A DNA stretch of 64,000 nt from Pleurocapsa sp. MO_226.B13 (lineage in GTDB: Bacteria > Cyanobacteriota > Cyanobacteriia > Cyanobacteriales > Xenococcaceae): NCBI GenBank assembly GCA_030064795.1, contig JASJEI010000006.1, positions 1-64,000 of the forward strand. Direction: 5' to 3'. The position numbers were made by a program, and so were the translations under genes. Positions 19,508 to 28,940 of this stretch are shown piece after piece. The notes beneath the pieces were generated by a model that searched no databases, was not told the DNA's origin, and saw only the letters and a program-made list of their open reading frames with translations. Numbering within the stretch: position 1 is the first letter of the stretch; every line of letters begins with the position of its first letter.

Positions 19508-20017
19508 ATGCGAGACGCAGTTACCAACCTAATTAAAAATTATGATATTGCAGGTCGTTATTTAGACCGTGATGCTATAGATAGTCTTAAGGACTATTTT
19601 ACTTCTGGTACAGCTAGAGTAGCCCTAGCAACTATGATTAGTGGTAATGCAGCCACTATTGTTAGAGATGCGGGAATCAAGCTGTTTGAGGAAGTTCCAG
19701 AACTGATTCGTCCTGGCGGAAACGCTTATACTACTCGTCGTTATTCTGCTTGTTTGCGGGATATGGATTACTATTTGCGTTATGCCAGCTATGCTCTAGT
19801 AGCAGGTAGCATGGATGTTTTAGATGAAAGAGTTTTGCAAGGCTTGAGGGAAACTTACAACTCGCTAGGTGTACCCATTGGCCCTACAGTAGTAGGAATC
19901 CAAATTATGAAGGATATGCTTAAAGAAATGGCAGCCAATAATGGCATTAACGATACTAAATTTGTTGATGAGCCTTTTGAATATATGACCCGTCAACTTA
20001 GTGAAGTGTCGGTGTAA
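19508..20017 (+). CDS. apcF: Allophycocyanin beta-18 core subunit (ApcF)
   Basis: A 169-residue phycobiliprotein. The chromophore-binding segment reads RRYSACLRDMDYYLRYASYA, with the bilin-attaching Cys, and the start MRDAVTNLIKNYDIAGRYLD and the stretch PELIRPGGNAYTTRRY are those of ApcF rather than of ApcB. ApcF is a minor beta subunit of the phycobilisome core, placed near the ApcE terminal emitter, and takes part in energy transfer to photosystem II. The gene is monocistronic, with a short hairpin and T-run directly after the stop. Confidence 0.93.
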   Translation: MRDAVTNLIKNYDIAGRYLDRDAIDSLKDYFTSGTARVALATMISGNAATIVRDAGIKLFEEVPELIRPGGNAYTTRRYSACLRDMDYYLRYASYALVAGSMDVLDERVLQGLRETYNSLGVPIGPTVVGIQIMKDMLKEMAANNGINDTKFVDEPFEYMTRQLSEVSV

Positions 20018-20036
20018 AAGCTGTTCGCTTTTTTTT
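20016..20036 (+). terminator. Putative terminator of apcF
   Basis: A short 6-bp stem AAAAGC / GCTTTT with a 5-nt loop is followed by further Ts, overlapping the stop codon. Two palindromic AGCGATCGCT copies lie 25-80 bp further on and could also pair. Confidence 0.45.
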
Positions 20037-20216
20037 AAGTAAAATTAACATATTGAAGGTAAAGCGATCGCTTTTTGTCAAGATCAAGCGATCGCTTTTG
20101 TCTTTAATGATTTTTATCCCGATCTTTCGCTCCTGCTTACTTCTGACTTAATCTGCCTCCTGTACGGTAAACCACACTACTAAAACCGTTGCCATGGGTA
20201 GCAAACTTTAGCTAAA

Positions 20217-20243
20217 TTAGCACTCGGATGGTGAGAGTGCTAA
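20217..20243 (+). promoter_or_regulatory. CIRCE operator (HrcA site) of groESL
   Basis: A perfect CIRCE inverted repeat, TTAGCACTC-N9-GAGTGCTAA, lies 73 bp upstream of the groES start. It is the binding site of the heat-shock repressor HrcA. Confidence 0.97.
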
Positions 20244-20315
20244 TCTAAAAACAGGTAACTTTCACCGATTCAAAACTAGTAATTAACAAGCGTTTAGTTA
20301 TCTGGAGAATTTTGC

Positions 20316-20627
20316 ATGGCCGCTATTAGTATTAACGTTACAACTGTAAAGCCTCTAGGCGATCGCGTATTTATCAAAGTCAGTGCCAGTGAAGAGAAAA
20401 CTGCTGGTGGTATCTTGTTACCCGATGCAGCAAAAGAAAAGCCCCAAGTAGGTGAAGTGGTAGGCGTTGGCCCTGGTAAACCCAAAGATGACGGCGGTTA
20501 TACCCCCTTAGAAGTCAAAGTCGGCGATAAAGTTCTTTATTCTAAATATGCTGGTACCGATATCAAACTTGGTGGCGAAGACTACGTATTGCTATCAGAA
20601 AAAGATATTTTGGCAGCAGTTTCCTAA
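20316..20627 (+). CDS. groES: Co-chaperonin GroES
   Basis: A 103-residue co-chaperonin that caps the GroEL cage. Family blocks are [20 protein letters not shown], the mobile loop [20 protein letters not shown] and [23 protein letters not shown] at the C-terminus. It is co-transcribed with groEL, which begins 95 bp downstream, under a CIRCE operator. A weak GGAG ribosome site precedes the ATG. Confidence 0.97.
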   Translation: MAAISINVTTVKPLGDRVFIKVSASEEKTAGGILLPDAAKEKPQVGEVVGVGPGKPKDDGGYTPLEVKVGDKVLYSKYAGTDIKLGGEDYVLLSEKDILAAVS

Positions 20628-20722
20628 CTTGTCGAGCCAGCGACAGTTAGTGCCATAGACGACAGCATCAGAATTTAATCTATTCACCGTTCATCATTAT
20701 CACCAAAAGCAAAGCAAATTTT

Positions 20723-22348
20723 ATGGCTAAATCTATAATTTACAACGATGAAGCGCGTCGCGCTTTAGAAAAAGGTATTGATTTATTAGCCGAAGCGGTA
20801 GCCGTTACCATCGGCCCCAAAGGACGTAACGTAGTCCTAGAAAAAAAATTTGGCGCGCCCCAAATCGTCAATGATGGGATTACAATCGCCAAAGAAATAG
20901 AATTAGAAGATCATATCGAGAATACAGGCGTATCTTTGATTCGTCAAGCTGCTGCTAAGACCAATGATGTAGCAGGAGACGGAACTACTACAGCGACAGT
21001 ACTAGCTCATGCCATTGTCAAAGAAGGTTTGCGCAATGTAGCAGCAGGGGCCAACCCGATCGCGATTAAACGCGGAATTGATAAAGCTACTGAGTTTTTG
21101 GTTGGCAAGATCGGAGAACACGCCAAACCAGTGGAAGATTCCACAGCGATCGCGCAAGTAGGAACTATCTCTGCGGGTAACGACGAAGAAGTCGGTAACA
21201 TGATTTCTCAGGCGATGGATAAAGTTGGTAAAGAAGGGGTAATTTCTCTAGAAGAAGGTAAGTCGATGACTACCGAATTAGAGATTACTGAAGGGATGCG
21301 CTTTGATAAAGGTTATATTTCTCCTTACTTCGTTACCGACACCGAGCGTATGGAGGCTACTTTTGAAGAGCCTTTGATTCTAATTACCGATAAAAAAATC
21401 AATTTAGTTCAGGATCTCGTCCCCGTACTAGAACAAGTGGCGCGTCAAGGTAAGCCGTTAGTAATTATTGCTGAAGACATCGAAAAAGAAGCCCTAGCTA
21501 CTTTAGTAGTCAACCGTTTGCGGGGTGTACTCAACGTAGCAGCCATCAAAGCTCCTGGCTTTGGCGATCGTCGTAAGCAGATGTTAGAAGACATTGCCGT
21601 ACTAACAGGCGGTCAGGTAATCTCAGAAGATGCTGGACTAAAACTAGAGAACACCAAAGTAGAAATGCTGGGTACTGCTCGTCGGATTAATATCACTAAA
21701 GACAGCACTACAATTGTTGCCGAAGGACATGAGGATGCAGTCAAAAAACGCTGTCAGCAAATTCGCAATCAAATTGAAGCCAGCGACTCTTCCTACGACC
21801 AAGAAAAACTACAAGAGCGTTTAGCTAAACTTTCTGGTGGTGTAGCAGTAATCAAAGTTGGTGCTGCAACCGAAACCGAAATGAAAGACCGCAAATTACG
21901 CCTTGAAGACGCGATCAACGCAACCAAAGCAGCGGTAGAAGAAGGTATTGTTCCTGGTGGTGGTACTACTCTCGCTCACCTAGCTCCTGGCTTAGAAGAA
22001 TGGGCAACCGCAAACCTCAAAGACGAAGCTTTAACTGGTGCAACTATTGTGGCTCGTGCTTTAACTGCTCCTCTAAGAAGAATTGCTGAAAATGCAGGTC
22101 AAAACGGTGCGGTAGTAGCAGAGAGAGTCAAAGAAAAAGACTTTGACACTGGTTATAATGCAGCTAAAAACGAATTAGTCAATATGTTTGATGCTGGTAT
22201 TGTTGACCCTGCTAAAGTAACTCGCTCTGCGTTACAAAACGCTGCTTCGATCGCAGGAATGGTCTTGACTACTGAATGTATCGTCGTCGATAAACCAGAG
22301 AAAGATAAAGCTGGTGCTGGTGCTGGTGCTGGTGACTTTGATTATTAA
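20723..22348 (+). CDS. groEL: Chaperonin GroEL1
   Basis: A 541-residue chaperonin whose sequence tracks GroEL throughout: [20 protein letters not shown], the ATP-binding [12 protein letters not shown], apical-domain stretches and [19 protein letters not shown]. The C-terminus ends in [11 protein letters not shown] rather than the methionine-rich GGM tail of E. coli, as is usual for the cyanobacterial operon-linked copy. It folds client proteins with GroES. A strong intrinsic terminator follows. Confidence 0.97.
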   Translation: MAKSIIYNDEARRALEKGIDLLAEAVAVTIGPKGRNVVLEKKFGAPQIVNDGITIAKEIELEDHIENTGVSLIRQAAAKTNDVAGDGTTTATVLAHAIVKEGLRNVAAGANPIAIKRGIDKATEFLVGKIGEHAKPVEDSTAIAQVGTISAGNDEEVGNMISQAMDKVGKEGVISLEEGKSMTTELEITEGMRFDKGYISPYFVTDTERMEATFEEPLILITDKKINLVQDLVPVLEQVARQGKPLVIIAEDIEKEALATLVVNRLRGVLNVAAIKAPGFGDRRKQMLEDIAVLTGGQVISEDAGLKLENTKVEMLGTARRINITKDSTTIVAEGHEDAVKKRCQQIRNQIEASDSSYDQEKLQERLAKLSGGVAVIKVGAATETEMKDRKLRLEDAINATKAAVEEGIVPGGGTTLAHLAPGLEEWATANLKDEALTGATIVARALTAPLRRIAENAGQNGAVVAERVKEKDFDTGYNAAKNELVNMFDAGIVDPAKVTRSALQNAASIAGMVLTTECIVVDKPEKDKAGAGAGAGDFDY

Positions 22349-22378
22349 GCTATTGGCTTGTTAGCCTTTACAAGTATT

Positions 22379-22410
22379 GGCTGTTCTGCAAATTGTAGGA
22401 CAGCCTTTTT
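22379..22410 (+). terminator. Rho-independent terminator of groESL
   Basis: A 9-bp stem GGCTGTTCT / AGGACAGCC (one G-U pair, 9-nt loop) is followed by five Ts, 31 bp after the groEL stop. Confidence 0.88.
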
Positions 22411-22432
22411 GTTTAATCAAATCAAAATTAAG

Positions 22433-22452
22433 CCAGGCTTTTTAAAGCCTGG
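22433..22452 (-). terminator. Palindromic hairpin after the SDR/CIA30 gene
   Basis: The 20-bp sequence CCAGGCTTTTTAAAGCCTGG can form a 9-bp stem. On the minus strand it lies just past the stop of the 22459-23910 gene and is followed by a partly T-rich stretch. It may terminate that transcript. Confidence 0.55.
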
Positions 22453-22458
22453 AGCTAC

Positions 22459-23910
22459 TTATCTGTCCTGTGACAAATTGTTAAACAACTCCTGCCAATT
22501 AGTTTTTCCCTGCTCTTCTTCTTCTCTAACTTCAAAAGTTTTATTTACTGCTGCGGGTAAATTCATTGCTTGGATACACAATTGAGCTATGGCATCTCGG
22601 CTGACTTGTCCCTTAAGATTGTCTCCCTGTTCGGCAAATAGAATCTTATTTCCCGCTCGTTCGGTTAAAGCGCAAGGACGAATAATAGTGTAGGTCAAGC
22701 CACTTGCTTTGATTGCTTCTTCTCCTTTTAACTTCCAAGTTAAAATTCCTCCCAGTTGTTCGTTCATGCGTACAGCAGGGGGTTCTTCTTCTAAATTAAT
22801 TCCTGGACGATTAGGACGAGTAACTCCCGCCGAACTTACCTGAATAAACTGAGGTTTAGCTTTACCACCGTAGGCTTTAATGTAATCCACTTGTAGCGCA
22901 AACGAACCTGCTTCAAACTTAGGATTTAGTTCGCCATCGTATTCAAACTTACTCAACATTAACTGCATCGAATAGATCTTGCTAGCATCTATTTGAGCAG
23001 CTTCCGAGACGGTTTTTGCCCGAAAGACAGGTATCAAGTCAGAAAAGGGAATGCGAATCGTAGTCGGAAAATTATAAACCGTATCAAAGGAATAACAATA
23101 ACCCACGCCATCCCATTTACCTTCGCAACGAGCGATAAATTTATAGCGTTTGCCATCGCCAATGACTCTTAATTCTATGCCCTCATAATCTGATAAATCC
23201 AATGGAGTATCAAAATTACGGGTACGTACCGAAGCAAAACCACCATTATTCTCGGTAGAGACAATACCAGAAAAGATCGCTTGGTTATCTCCCAAACGAA
23301 TATTACTTTGACTAACTCCCCCCATAACTACATCATCTACTGCGCCCCAGGTTTCTTTAATTTGGGCATTAGGATTAGTAAAATCAAAAATTAGTTTGTC
23401 GGTAGCAGCAGGGATGTACTGAGAAACTACCTTAACCAGATTTTTCATACCTTCGTATTCTACAAGCTCAGGAGTATCTACCACTTCGGGCAGATAAAAC
23501 TTGACTCCCTGGTAATATTTTTCGCGGGTTGGAGTATCTCCTTCTACTGGCTGAACTTTAGTTCCCGTACAGCAAATAACTCTACTCACTCCCTGCATCA
23601 TGGTTGGTTTCAGGGTTTCTGGAATAGTGATGTCAGCTTCAAATAGATCTACCCGTTCTCCTAAAATCTCTCTAGCCCTGTCTGCATCTCTAACTAAGGC
23701 TCTAACTTGATAATTCTGTTCTAATAGTTGTTTGACTACTCTTTTACCTACTCCACCCGTGGCACCAGCTACCAAAATTAACATATTTGTATCTTGCTTG
23801 TGATGTTTTACTCGATTCGGTCTAAATATATTTTGCCAACAATTGACAAAGGGAATAATTTCAAAATAAGTTAGAGTCTGCCATAGTCTGCCCAACTTCC
23901 AGTTAGCCAT
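22459..23910 (-). CDS. SDR / CIA30-domain fusion, HCF173-like
   Basis: The 483-residue protein starts with an atypical SDR (NAD(P)-binding) fold, with the glycine motif GATGGVGKRV at about residues 49-58. It is split by an inserted CIA30 domain (about 165-345; FDFTNPN..., DDVVMGGVSQSN, EGIELRVIGDGKRYKF) and resumes the SDR half with VSSAGVTRPNRPG and YTIIRPCALTE. This architecture is that of plant HCF173, needed for psbA mRNA translation, and of its cyanobacterial relatives. A role in photosystem II biogenesis is inferred from that family only. ATG at 23784 (MLILVAGATGG) would be a shorter start that drops a 42-residue extension. Confidence 0.85.
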   Translation of the reverse strand: MANWKLGRLWQTLTYFEIIPFVNCWQNIFRPNRVKHHKQDTNMLILVAGATGGVGKRVVKQLLEQNYQVRALVRDADRAREILGERVDLFEADITIPETLKPTMMQGVSRVICCTGTKVQPVEGDTPTREKYYQGVKFYLPEVVDTPELVEYEGMKNLVKVVSQYIPAATDKLIFDFTNPNAQIKETWGAVDDVVMGGVSQSNIRLGDNQAIFSGIVSTENNGGFASVRTRNFDTPLDLSDYEGIELRVIGDGKRYKFIARCEGKWDGVGYCYSFDTVYNFPTTIRIPFSDLIPVFRAKTVSEAAQIDASKIYSMQLMLSKFEYDGELNPKFEAGSFALQVDYIKAYGGKAKPQFIQVSSAGVTRPNRPGINLEEEPPAVRMNEQLGGILTWKLKGEEAIKASGLTYTIIRPCALTERAGNKILFAEQGDNLKGQVSRDAIAQLCIQAMNLPAAVNKTFEVREEEEQGKTNWQELFNNLSQDR

Positions 23911-24336
23911 AGCATTACCTCATAAAGATTTGACAATTATAACTAAATAGGTGGTGATTCCCATGTAGTGAAACTAATTTTAGCTATCAGAAATTACAGC
24001 ATTATAGTGATGGATAAAATACCAAATTGCCCCGATATGATAGATGCGGCGAACTATGCGCCTTTCTCGAGTTCTTTAGAAAAAGAGAGGCTTTTTCGGT
24101 GTTAATTAATAAAGGCGCGATCGCTTTGGGAAAATTCGATCTCTGCAAAAAGCGATCTGGACAAACATTAACCACAATTGTCATCTTACCTATGATTGAT
24201 TAGTTTTTCTTAATATCGACTTTTTAACTATTTATTCAAAATCTCTTGGATTTACCGCAAGACACTGCTATGATATTTAACATAGATTTTCTACTATCAA
24301 AAAAAATAAAATGATAGTTTTTGTTCTATATGACTA
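23911..24336. other. Intergenic region, no gene recognised
   Basis: Short frames are unconvincing. A loose inverted repeat GCGCCTTT ... AAAGGCGC (about 24057-24120) encloses a second partial hairpin. I see no tRNA or motif. Confidence 0.45.
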
Positions 24337-24570
24337 TTGAACAAGCTTAAAAGCCTATGTAATCTCATGGCATACTGCATCTTATTTCTCTTAGGACTAG
24401 TAATACTCTCGCTCGGTATCAAAACAGCCGATGAAGTTCATCGATTAGCTCTAGCTTCTGCTGCTGTTGTCCCTTTAAGTTGTGGATATTTTTCTAGCCC
24501 ATTTTTATTTCAATGCCTGAGTGGAATTCTGATTCTCGGTATTTATCAGATTTACATTTCTTGCAATTGA
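24337..24570 (+). CDS. Small two-helix membrane protein, unknown
   Basis: The frame encodes 77 residues from a TTG, or 67 from the ATG at 24367 (MAYCILFLLGLVILSLG), which I consider the likelier start. It contains two or three hydrophobic helices separated by IKTADEVHRLALA. No family is recognised with certainty. It lies 110 bp upstream of bicA on the same strand, so it may belong to the same ion-transport transcription unit. Coding potential is moderate and the case rests on the membrane pattern and position. Confidence 0.5.
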   Translation: MNKLKSLCNLMAYCILFLLGLVILSLGIKTADEVHRLALASAAVVPLSCGYFSSPFLFQCLSGILILGIYQIYISCN

Positions 24571-24679
24571 GTCAACTCTATAGTTTGCCTATTTAGCATA
24601 GTTTTTATTCTCATGTCAACGCTAAAAGCTTAAAACATAGTAAAATCACTTAATATAAGATTTGAGATTCTTAAAATAA

Positions 24680-26374
24680 ATGTTATTTACCAACAGAATT
24701 CACTTTAGAAACGTAAAAGGCGATATCTTCGGTGGTATTACCGCTGCGGTTATCGCTCTACCAATGGCCCTAACCTTCGGGGTTGCCTCTGGTGCTGGAG
24801 CTTCGGCTGGACTCTGGGGTGCGATTTTGGTCGGCTTCTTTGCTGCCCTCTTTGGCGGTACTCCAACCCTAATTTCCGAGCCTACAGGCCCGATGACGGT
24901 AGTCATGACGGCTGTAATTGCCTCTCTTACGGCTGCCAATCCCGACCAAGGTCTAGCAATGGCATTTACCGTAGTCATGCTAGCGGGAATCTTTCAAATG
25001 ATTTTCGGGGCTTTAAAACTAGGTAGATACGTTACCATGATGCCCTATACAGTGGTATCTGGCTTTATGTCGGGTATTGGGGTAATTCTGATTATTTTAC
25101 AAATTGCACCATTTCTAGGACAGGATCGACCTGGAGGCGGGGTAGTTGGTACGGTACAAAATATACCAACGCTGATATCAGCTATCAATCCTCTAGAAAC
25201 TATTTTAGCTGTTTTAACTGTAGCAATTCTTTTCTTCTATCCTTCTAAGCTGAAGAAATATATGCCACCTCAGTTAGTAGCTTTGATTGTGGGTTCTCTA
25301 ATTTCGATCTTTCTCTTTGGAGGTGCTGATATTCGTCGTATTGGAGAGATATCTGTCGGTTTACCCAGTCTACAATTACCTACCTTTAGTGCTGCTCAAA
25401 TACAAACCATGTTGTTTGACGCTCTAATTTTAGCAATGTTGGGCTGTATTGATGCTTTGCTCACCTCTTTGGTTGCAGACAGTTTAACTCGTACCGAACA
25501 CGACTCCAATAAAGAGTTAATCGGTCAAGGTATTGGTAACTTGGTTTCTGGTTTATTCGGTGGTATTGCTGGTGCTGGTGCAACTATGGGTACAGTAGTC
25601 AACATCCAAACTGGTGCGAGAACTGCGGTATCTGGTTTGACCCGTGCTTTAGTTTTGCTTGTAGTAGTTTTAGGATTGAGCCAATATCTTGAAGGTATTC
25701 CTCTAGCAGTGTTAGCTGGTATTGCTCTTAAAGTTGGTTTTGATATTGTTGACTGGGGCTTCCTCAAACGCGCTCACAAAATTTCTCCTAAAGCTGCCGT
25801 CATTATGTATGGGGTAATCGCTCTGACTGTCTTTGTTGACTTGATTGTTGCTGTAGGTGTTGGAGTTTTCGTTGCCAATGTTCTAACTATCGAACGTCTT
25901 TCCAACCATCGCGCCGATTCTGTTAAAGCTGTTACCTATGACGATGAAGAAATCGAACTCAAGAGCGAAGAGAAAGAGTTGTTAGAACGAGCTAATGGTC
26001 GCGTACTTCTATTTTATCTAAGTGGTCCAATGATCTTTGGCGTAGCTAAAGCAATCTCTCGCGAACACAATTTAATTAATGACTATCAGGCATTAGTTTT
26101 AGATTTATCTGAAGTACCAATTCTGGGTGTAACTTCTGCCCTAGCGTTAGAAAATGCAATTGAAGAAGCACTCGAAAAAGGTCGTCAAGTATACCTAGTC
26201 GGCGTTAGCGGACAGGCAGAAAAACGTCTCAGAAAATTAGGCGTTATGGCAAAAATTCCCAGTCAAAATGTCTTAGGCGATCGCACTGCTGCTTTACGTC
26301 AAGCCGTAGATTACGTAGAGGAGCATTTGGTAGATTTCACTGGCGACACCATTAATACCCAAGCAATTGGTTAA
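24680..26374 (+). CDS. bicA: SulP-family sodium-dependent bicarbonate transporter BicA
   Basis: A 564-residue SulP/SLC26 protein. The N-terminal two thirds is membrane, starting with the family block GDIFGGITAAVIALPMALTFG and GGTPTLISEPTGPMTVVMT. A C-terminal STAS domain starts near residue 430 (GRVLLFYLSGPMIFG... ALVLDLSEVPILGVTSALAL). Close likeness to cyanobacterial BicA supports Na+-dependent HCO3- uptake for the carbon-concentrating mechanism; sulfate transport is the less likely alternative. It is followed by a Na+/H+ antiporter and the mrp operon, which could keep the sodium gradient it needs. Confidence 0.9.
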   Translation: MLFTNRIHFRNVKGDIFGGITAAVIALPMALTFGVASGAGASAGLWGAILVGFFAALFGGTPTLISEPTGPMTVVMTAVIASLTAANPDQGLAMAFTVVMLAGIFQMIFGALKLGRYVTMMPYTVVSGFMSGIGVILIILQIAPFLGQDRPGGGVVGTVQNIPTLISAINPLETILAVLTVAILFFYPSKLKKYMPPQLVALIVGSLISIFLFGGADIRRIGEISVGLPSLQLPTFSAAQIQTMLFDALILAMLGCIDALLTSLVADSLTRTEHDSNKELIGQGIGNLVSGLFGGIAGAGATMGTVVNIQTGARTAVSGLTRALVLLVVVLGLSQYLEGIPLAVLAGIALKVGFDIVDWGFLKRAHKISPKAAVIMYGVIALTVFVDLIVAVGVGVFVANVLTIERLSNHRADSVKAVTYDDEEIELKSEEKELLERANGRVLLFYLSGPMIFGVAKAISREHNLINDYQALVLDLSEVPILGVTSALALENAIEEALEKGRQVYLVGVSGQAEKRLRKLGVMAKIPSQNVLGDRTAALRQAVDYVEEHLVDFTGDTINTQAIG

Positions 26375-26401
26375 TCATTAGTCGCCGATTATCTGGTCAT
26401 T

Positions 26402-26457
26402 TGTTCTTTGTTCTCCGATACAAACGACAGATGACCAATGACAAATAACAAAGAACA
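26402..26457. repeat. Inverted repeat between bicA and the antiporter gene
   Basis: An 11-bp perfect inverted repeat, TGTTCTTTGTT / AACAAAGAACA, flanks a 34-nt loop and is followed by a short T-run. The right half contains the ATGACCAATGACAAATAAC phrase that recurs in other gaps of this window. It could act as an attenuator or terminator after bicA. Confidence 0.6.
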
Positions 26458-26483
26458 TTTTTACAAACAACTGAACGATAATT

Positions 26484-27881
26484 ATGACACATTTAGCATC
26501 AATAGGGTTTCCCCCCGATCTGTTCTTTACATCCCCTTTATTGCTAGCTACCGAAAATCATTCTGAAAATGGACCAATGATTTTGGCGGGAGTATTACTA
26601 AGTCTAGTCTTTATTTATTTGGCGAGCAAACTGGGAGGAGAACTTTCTAGAATTGTAGATTTACCACCAGTATTAGGAGAATTAGTGGCTGGTGTAGTAG
26701 TTGGGGTTTCTGCATTACACCTATTGGTATTTCCCGAAACAGGGGCAGTTGCTGGCGATTCGGTAGTAATGACTATCTTACAAAAAATTGCTGGCTTGAG
26801 TCCTGAGAGTATTCCAGAAGTATTTTCGGCACAGAGTGAGGTTATTTCGGTTCTAGCAGAATTAGGAGTAATTATTCTGCTGTTTGAAATCGGTTTAGAG
26901 TCCGATCTAAGAGAATTACAAAAAGTCGGTGCTAAGGCTGCTATCGTTGCAGTCGTCGGTGTAGTCGCTCCTTTTGTGGCTGGTACGGTAGGGCTAATTT
27001 TAATCTTCGGGATGCCTACTATTCCTGCGGTATTTGCGGGTGCAGCTTTGACTGCTACTAGTATCGGGATTACTTCCAAAGTTTTATCAGAATTGGGACA
27101 GCTAAAATCTACAGAAGGACAGATTATCGTCGGTGCAGCAGTAATTGATGACGTTCTCGGTATTATTGTTTTGGCTGTAGTTGCTAGTTTGGCAAAAACT
27201 GGAGATGTTGATGTTCTCAATTTAGTATACTTGATTGTTAGCGCGACTGCTTTTCTATTAGGTTCGATCTTTTTAGGTAAATTCTTTAATAAAAGCTTTG
27301 TAGCGATCGCCGAAAAATTACAGACTAGAGGTAAGTTAGTCATTCCCGCTTTAGTATTTGCTTTCTCAATGGCGTTTTTAGCTAATGCGATTCATTTAGA
27401 AGCAATTTTAGGTGCATTTGCTGCTGGTTTGGTTCTAGACGAAACTGACAAACGTAAAGAGTTAGACCAACAGATAATTCCCATTGCTGATATTTTAGTT
27501 CCCATTTTCTTTGTCTGTGTTGGTGCAAAAGTTGACCTCAGCGTTCTCAACCCTACTGTTGCCGATAACCGTCAAGGATTAATAATTGCCGCTTTCTTGA
27601 TTGTAGTTGCGATCGTCGGTAAAGTTGTTACTGGTTGGGCGATAGTTGGTCAAGAAAAAATCAATCGTTTGGCAATTGGTATTGGCATGATTCCTCGTGG
27701 TGAGGTAGGCTTAGTCTTTGCTGGTATTGGTGCAGCTAGTGGTGTTTTGGATAAGCCTTTACAAGCAGCAATTATTATCATGGTAATTCTGACTACCTTT
27801 ATTGCACCGCCTCTGTTACGTTTTACTTTCAAACAAGAGGAAGAACTAGCAGAAAAAGCAGATTTAGCTATTGATGGTTAG
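26484..27881 (+). CDS. CPA2-family Na+(K+)/H+ antiporter (NhaS-like)
   Basis: A 465-residue membrane protein with about 12-13 helices. Family blocks are LPPVLGELVAGVVVG, LAELGVIILLFEIGLE, AALTATSIGITSKVLSELG, the ion-binding VGAAVIDDVLGIIVLAV with adjacent aspartates, and GMIPRGEVGLVFA. It exchanges Na+ or K+ for H+ and resembles the cyanobacterial NhaS3 type. It sits 110 bp downstream of bicA and upstream of mrp, which suggests a role in recycling Na+ taken up with bicarbonate. Confidence 0.88.
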   Translation: MTHLASIGFPPDLFFTSPLLLATENHSENGPMILAGVLLSLVFIYLASKLGGELSRIVDLPPVLGELVAGVVVGVSALHLLVFPETGAVAGDSVVMTILQKIAGLSPESIPEVFSAQSEVISVLAELGVIILLFEIGLESDLRELQKVGAKAAIVAVVGVVAPFVAGTVGLILIFGMPTIPAVFAGAALTATSIGITSKVLSELGQLKSTEGQIIVGAAVIDDVLGIIVLAVVASLAKTGDVDVLNLVYLIVSATAFLLGSIFLGKFFNKSFVAIAEKLQTRGKLVIPALVFAFSMAFLANAIHLEAILGAFAAGLVLDETDKRKELDQQIIPIADILVPIFFVCVGAKVDLSVLNPTVADNRQGLIIAAFLIVVAIVGKVVTGWAIVGQEKINRLAIGIGMIPRGEVGLVFAGIGAASGVLDKPLQAAIIIMVILTTFIAPPLLRFTFKQEEELAEKADLAIDG

Positions 27882-28604
27882 TAGGTAGTTAATAGTATGG
27901 TGGGTATTGCAGAATATTTAAAACCTAAAACATCATTCTCTAATGCCCACCGCAATTATATCTCGATGGCGATCGCTAGTCGATTTGATAGGCAATACCA
28001 AATCTAATTTCCAAAACCTACTTATAAATCAGGAGTCTCCAACAAGCTTAACCCTACTGCGGACTGCGGACTACTTTCTGCCTGATTTTTAAGTATGGCA
28101 TCCCCACAGGATTTGGTATAATAAACTACTCTTGAAATTATTGTTGACTTTGGCGATTTTTGCCTACCCTACAGGCTTTTTTTTAATCTTTTTTAAAAAA
28201 TCAAAATAAAATTATCATTCAAAAAACAAATAAACATCATGAATTATTTAGTTTCAGATAAAAATACTTTATACGCGCTCGCGACATTGACGATTTTTTC
28301 TAATACTACTAAGTCTAATTATCAAGCTTTGACCTCAGACCATTATAGTGAAGAATAATTGCAATTTGCTTTGCGACTAGTAATGCGTATTGCTTTAATT
28401 TTTCCCATGCTGTTATAATTTCAAAAAGATCTTTAATACTTGTTATTTGTTATTTGTAACCTAATATTATGCATTTTAAATTGTGTATTTACTTGTTATA
28501 AATTAATTCGGCTTCCTCTGCTTAATCTCAAGTAATAAATCAAGTGCTTAATAGCTTAACAAATGACCAATAACAAATGACCAATAACTAACAACTAATG
28601 ACCA
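27882..28604. other. Intergenic region with degenerate repeats
   Basis: This 720-bp gap holds an inverted repeat GGTGGGTATT ... AATGCCCACC (27900-27953) that may end the antiporter transcript, a TGCCTACCCTACAGGC tract followed by an extended T-run (about 28160-28190), and the tandem phrase AACAAATGACCAATAACTAAC just before the mrp start (28558-28604). No complete gene is visible; one 39-codon frame is listed separately. Confidence 0.55.
28239..28358 (+). CDS. Possible 39-residue peptide
   Basis: ATG-initiated frame MNYLVSDKNTLYALATL... of 39 residues ending in TAA, within the gap before mrpC. There is no clear ribosome site and no known family. It may be noise or the remnant of a larger gene. 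Confidence 0.15.
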   Translation: MNYLVSDKNTLYALATLTIFSNTTKSNYQALTSDHYSEE

Positions 28605-28940
28605 ATGCTAGAAGCTTGTGTATTAGCCACAATGTTATGTGGCTTTTTCGGGATCATTTTTAAGAAAAATTTGGTGATGAAAATCATCTCTATGGACATT
28701 ATGAGTACGGGGGTTATTGCCTATTATGTACTGATATCATCGCGAAATGGCTTGTTTACGCCAATTGTTTCAAATGCAAATCGCGTTGCTTATGCCGACC
28801 CCGTTCCTCAAGCAGTGATTTTGACGGCGATTGTAATTGGCTTTTCTATTCAGGCTTTGATGCTGGTGGGAGTGATGAAATTAGCTAAAAATAATCCTAC
28901 TTTAGACACTAACGCAATTGAAGAGAATAATACGCCATGA
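28605..28940 (+). CDS. mrpC: Mrp antiporter subunit C (NuoK-like)
   Basis: A 111-residue three-helix membrane protein of the NuoK/MnhC/MrpC family (FFGIIFKKNLVMKIISMDIM, then DPVPQAVILTAIVIGFSIQA, a strong family signature). It starts the mrp operon and overlaps mrpD by 4 bp (ATGA). Its start codon lies within an ATGACCAATG repeat phrase that occurs in several intergenic gaps. The Mrp complex exports Na+ in exchange for H+ across the plasma membrane. Confidence 0.9.
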   Translation: MLEACVLATMLCGFFGIIFKKNLVMKIISMDIMSTGVIAYYVLISSRNGLFTPIVSNANRVAYADPVPQAVILTAIVIGFSIQALMLVGVMKLAKNNPTLDTNAIEENNTP

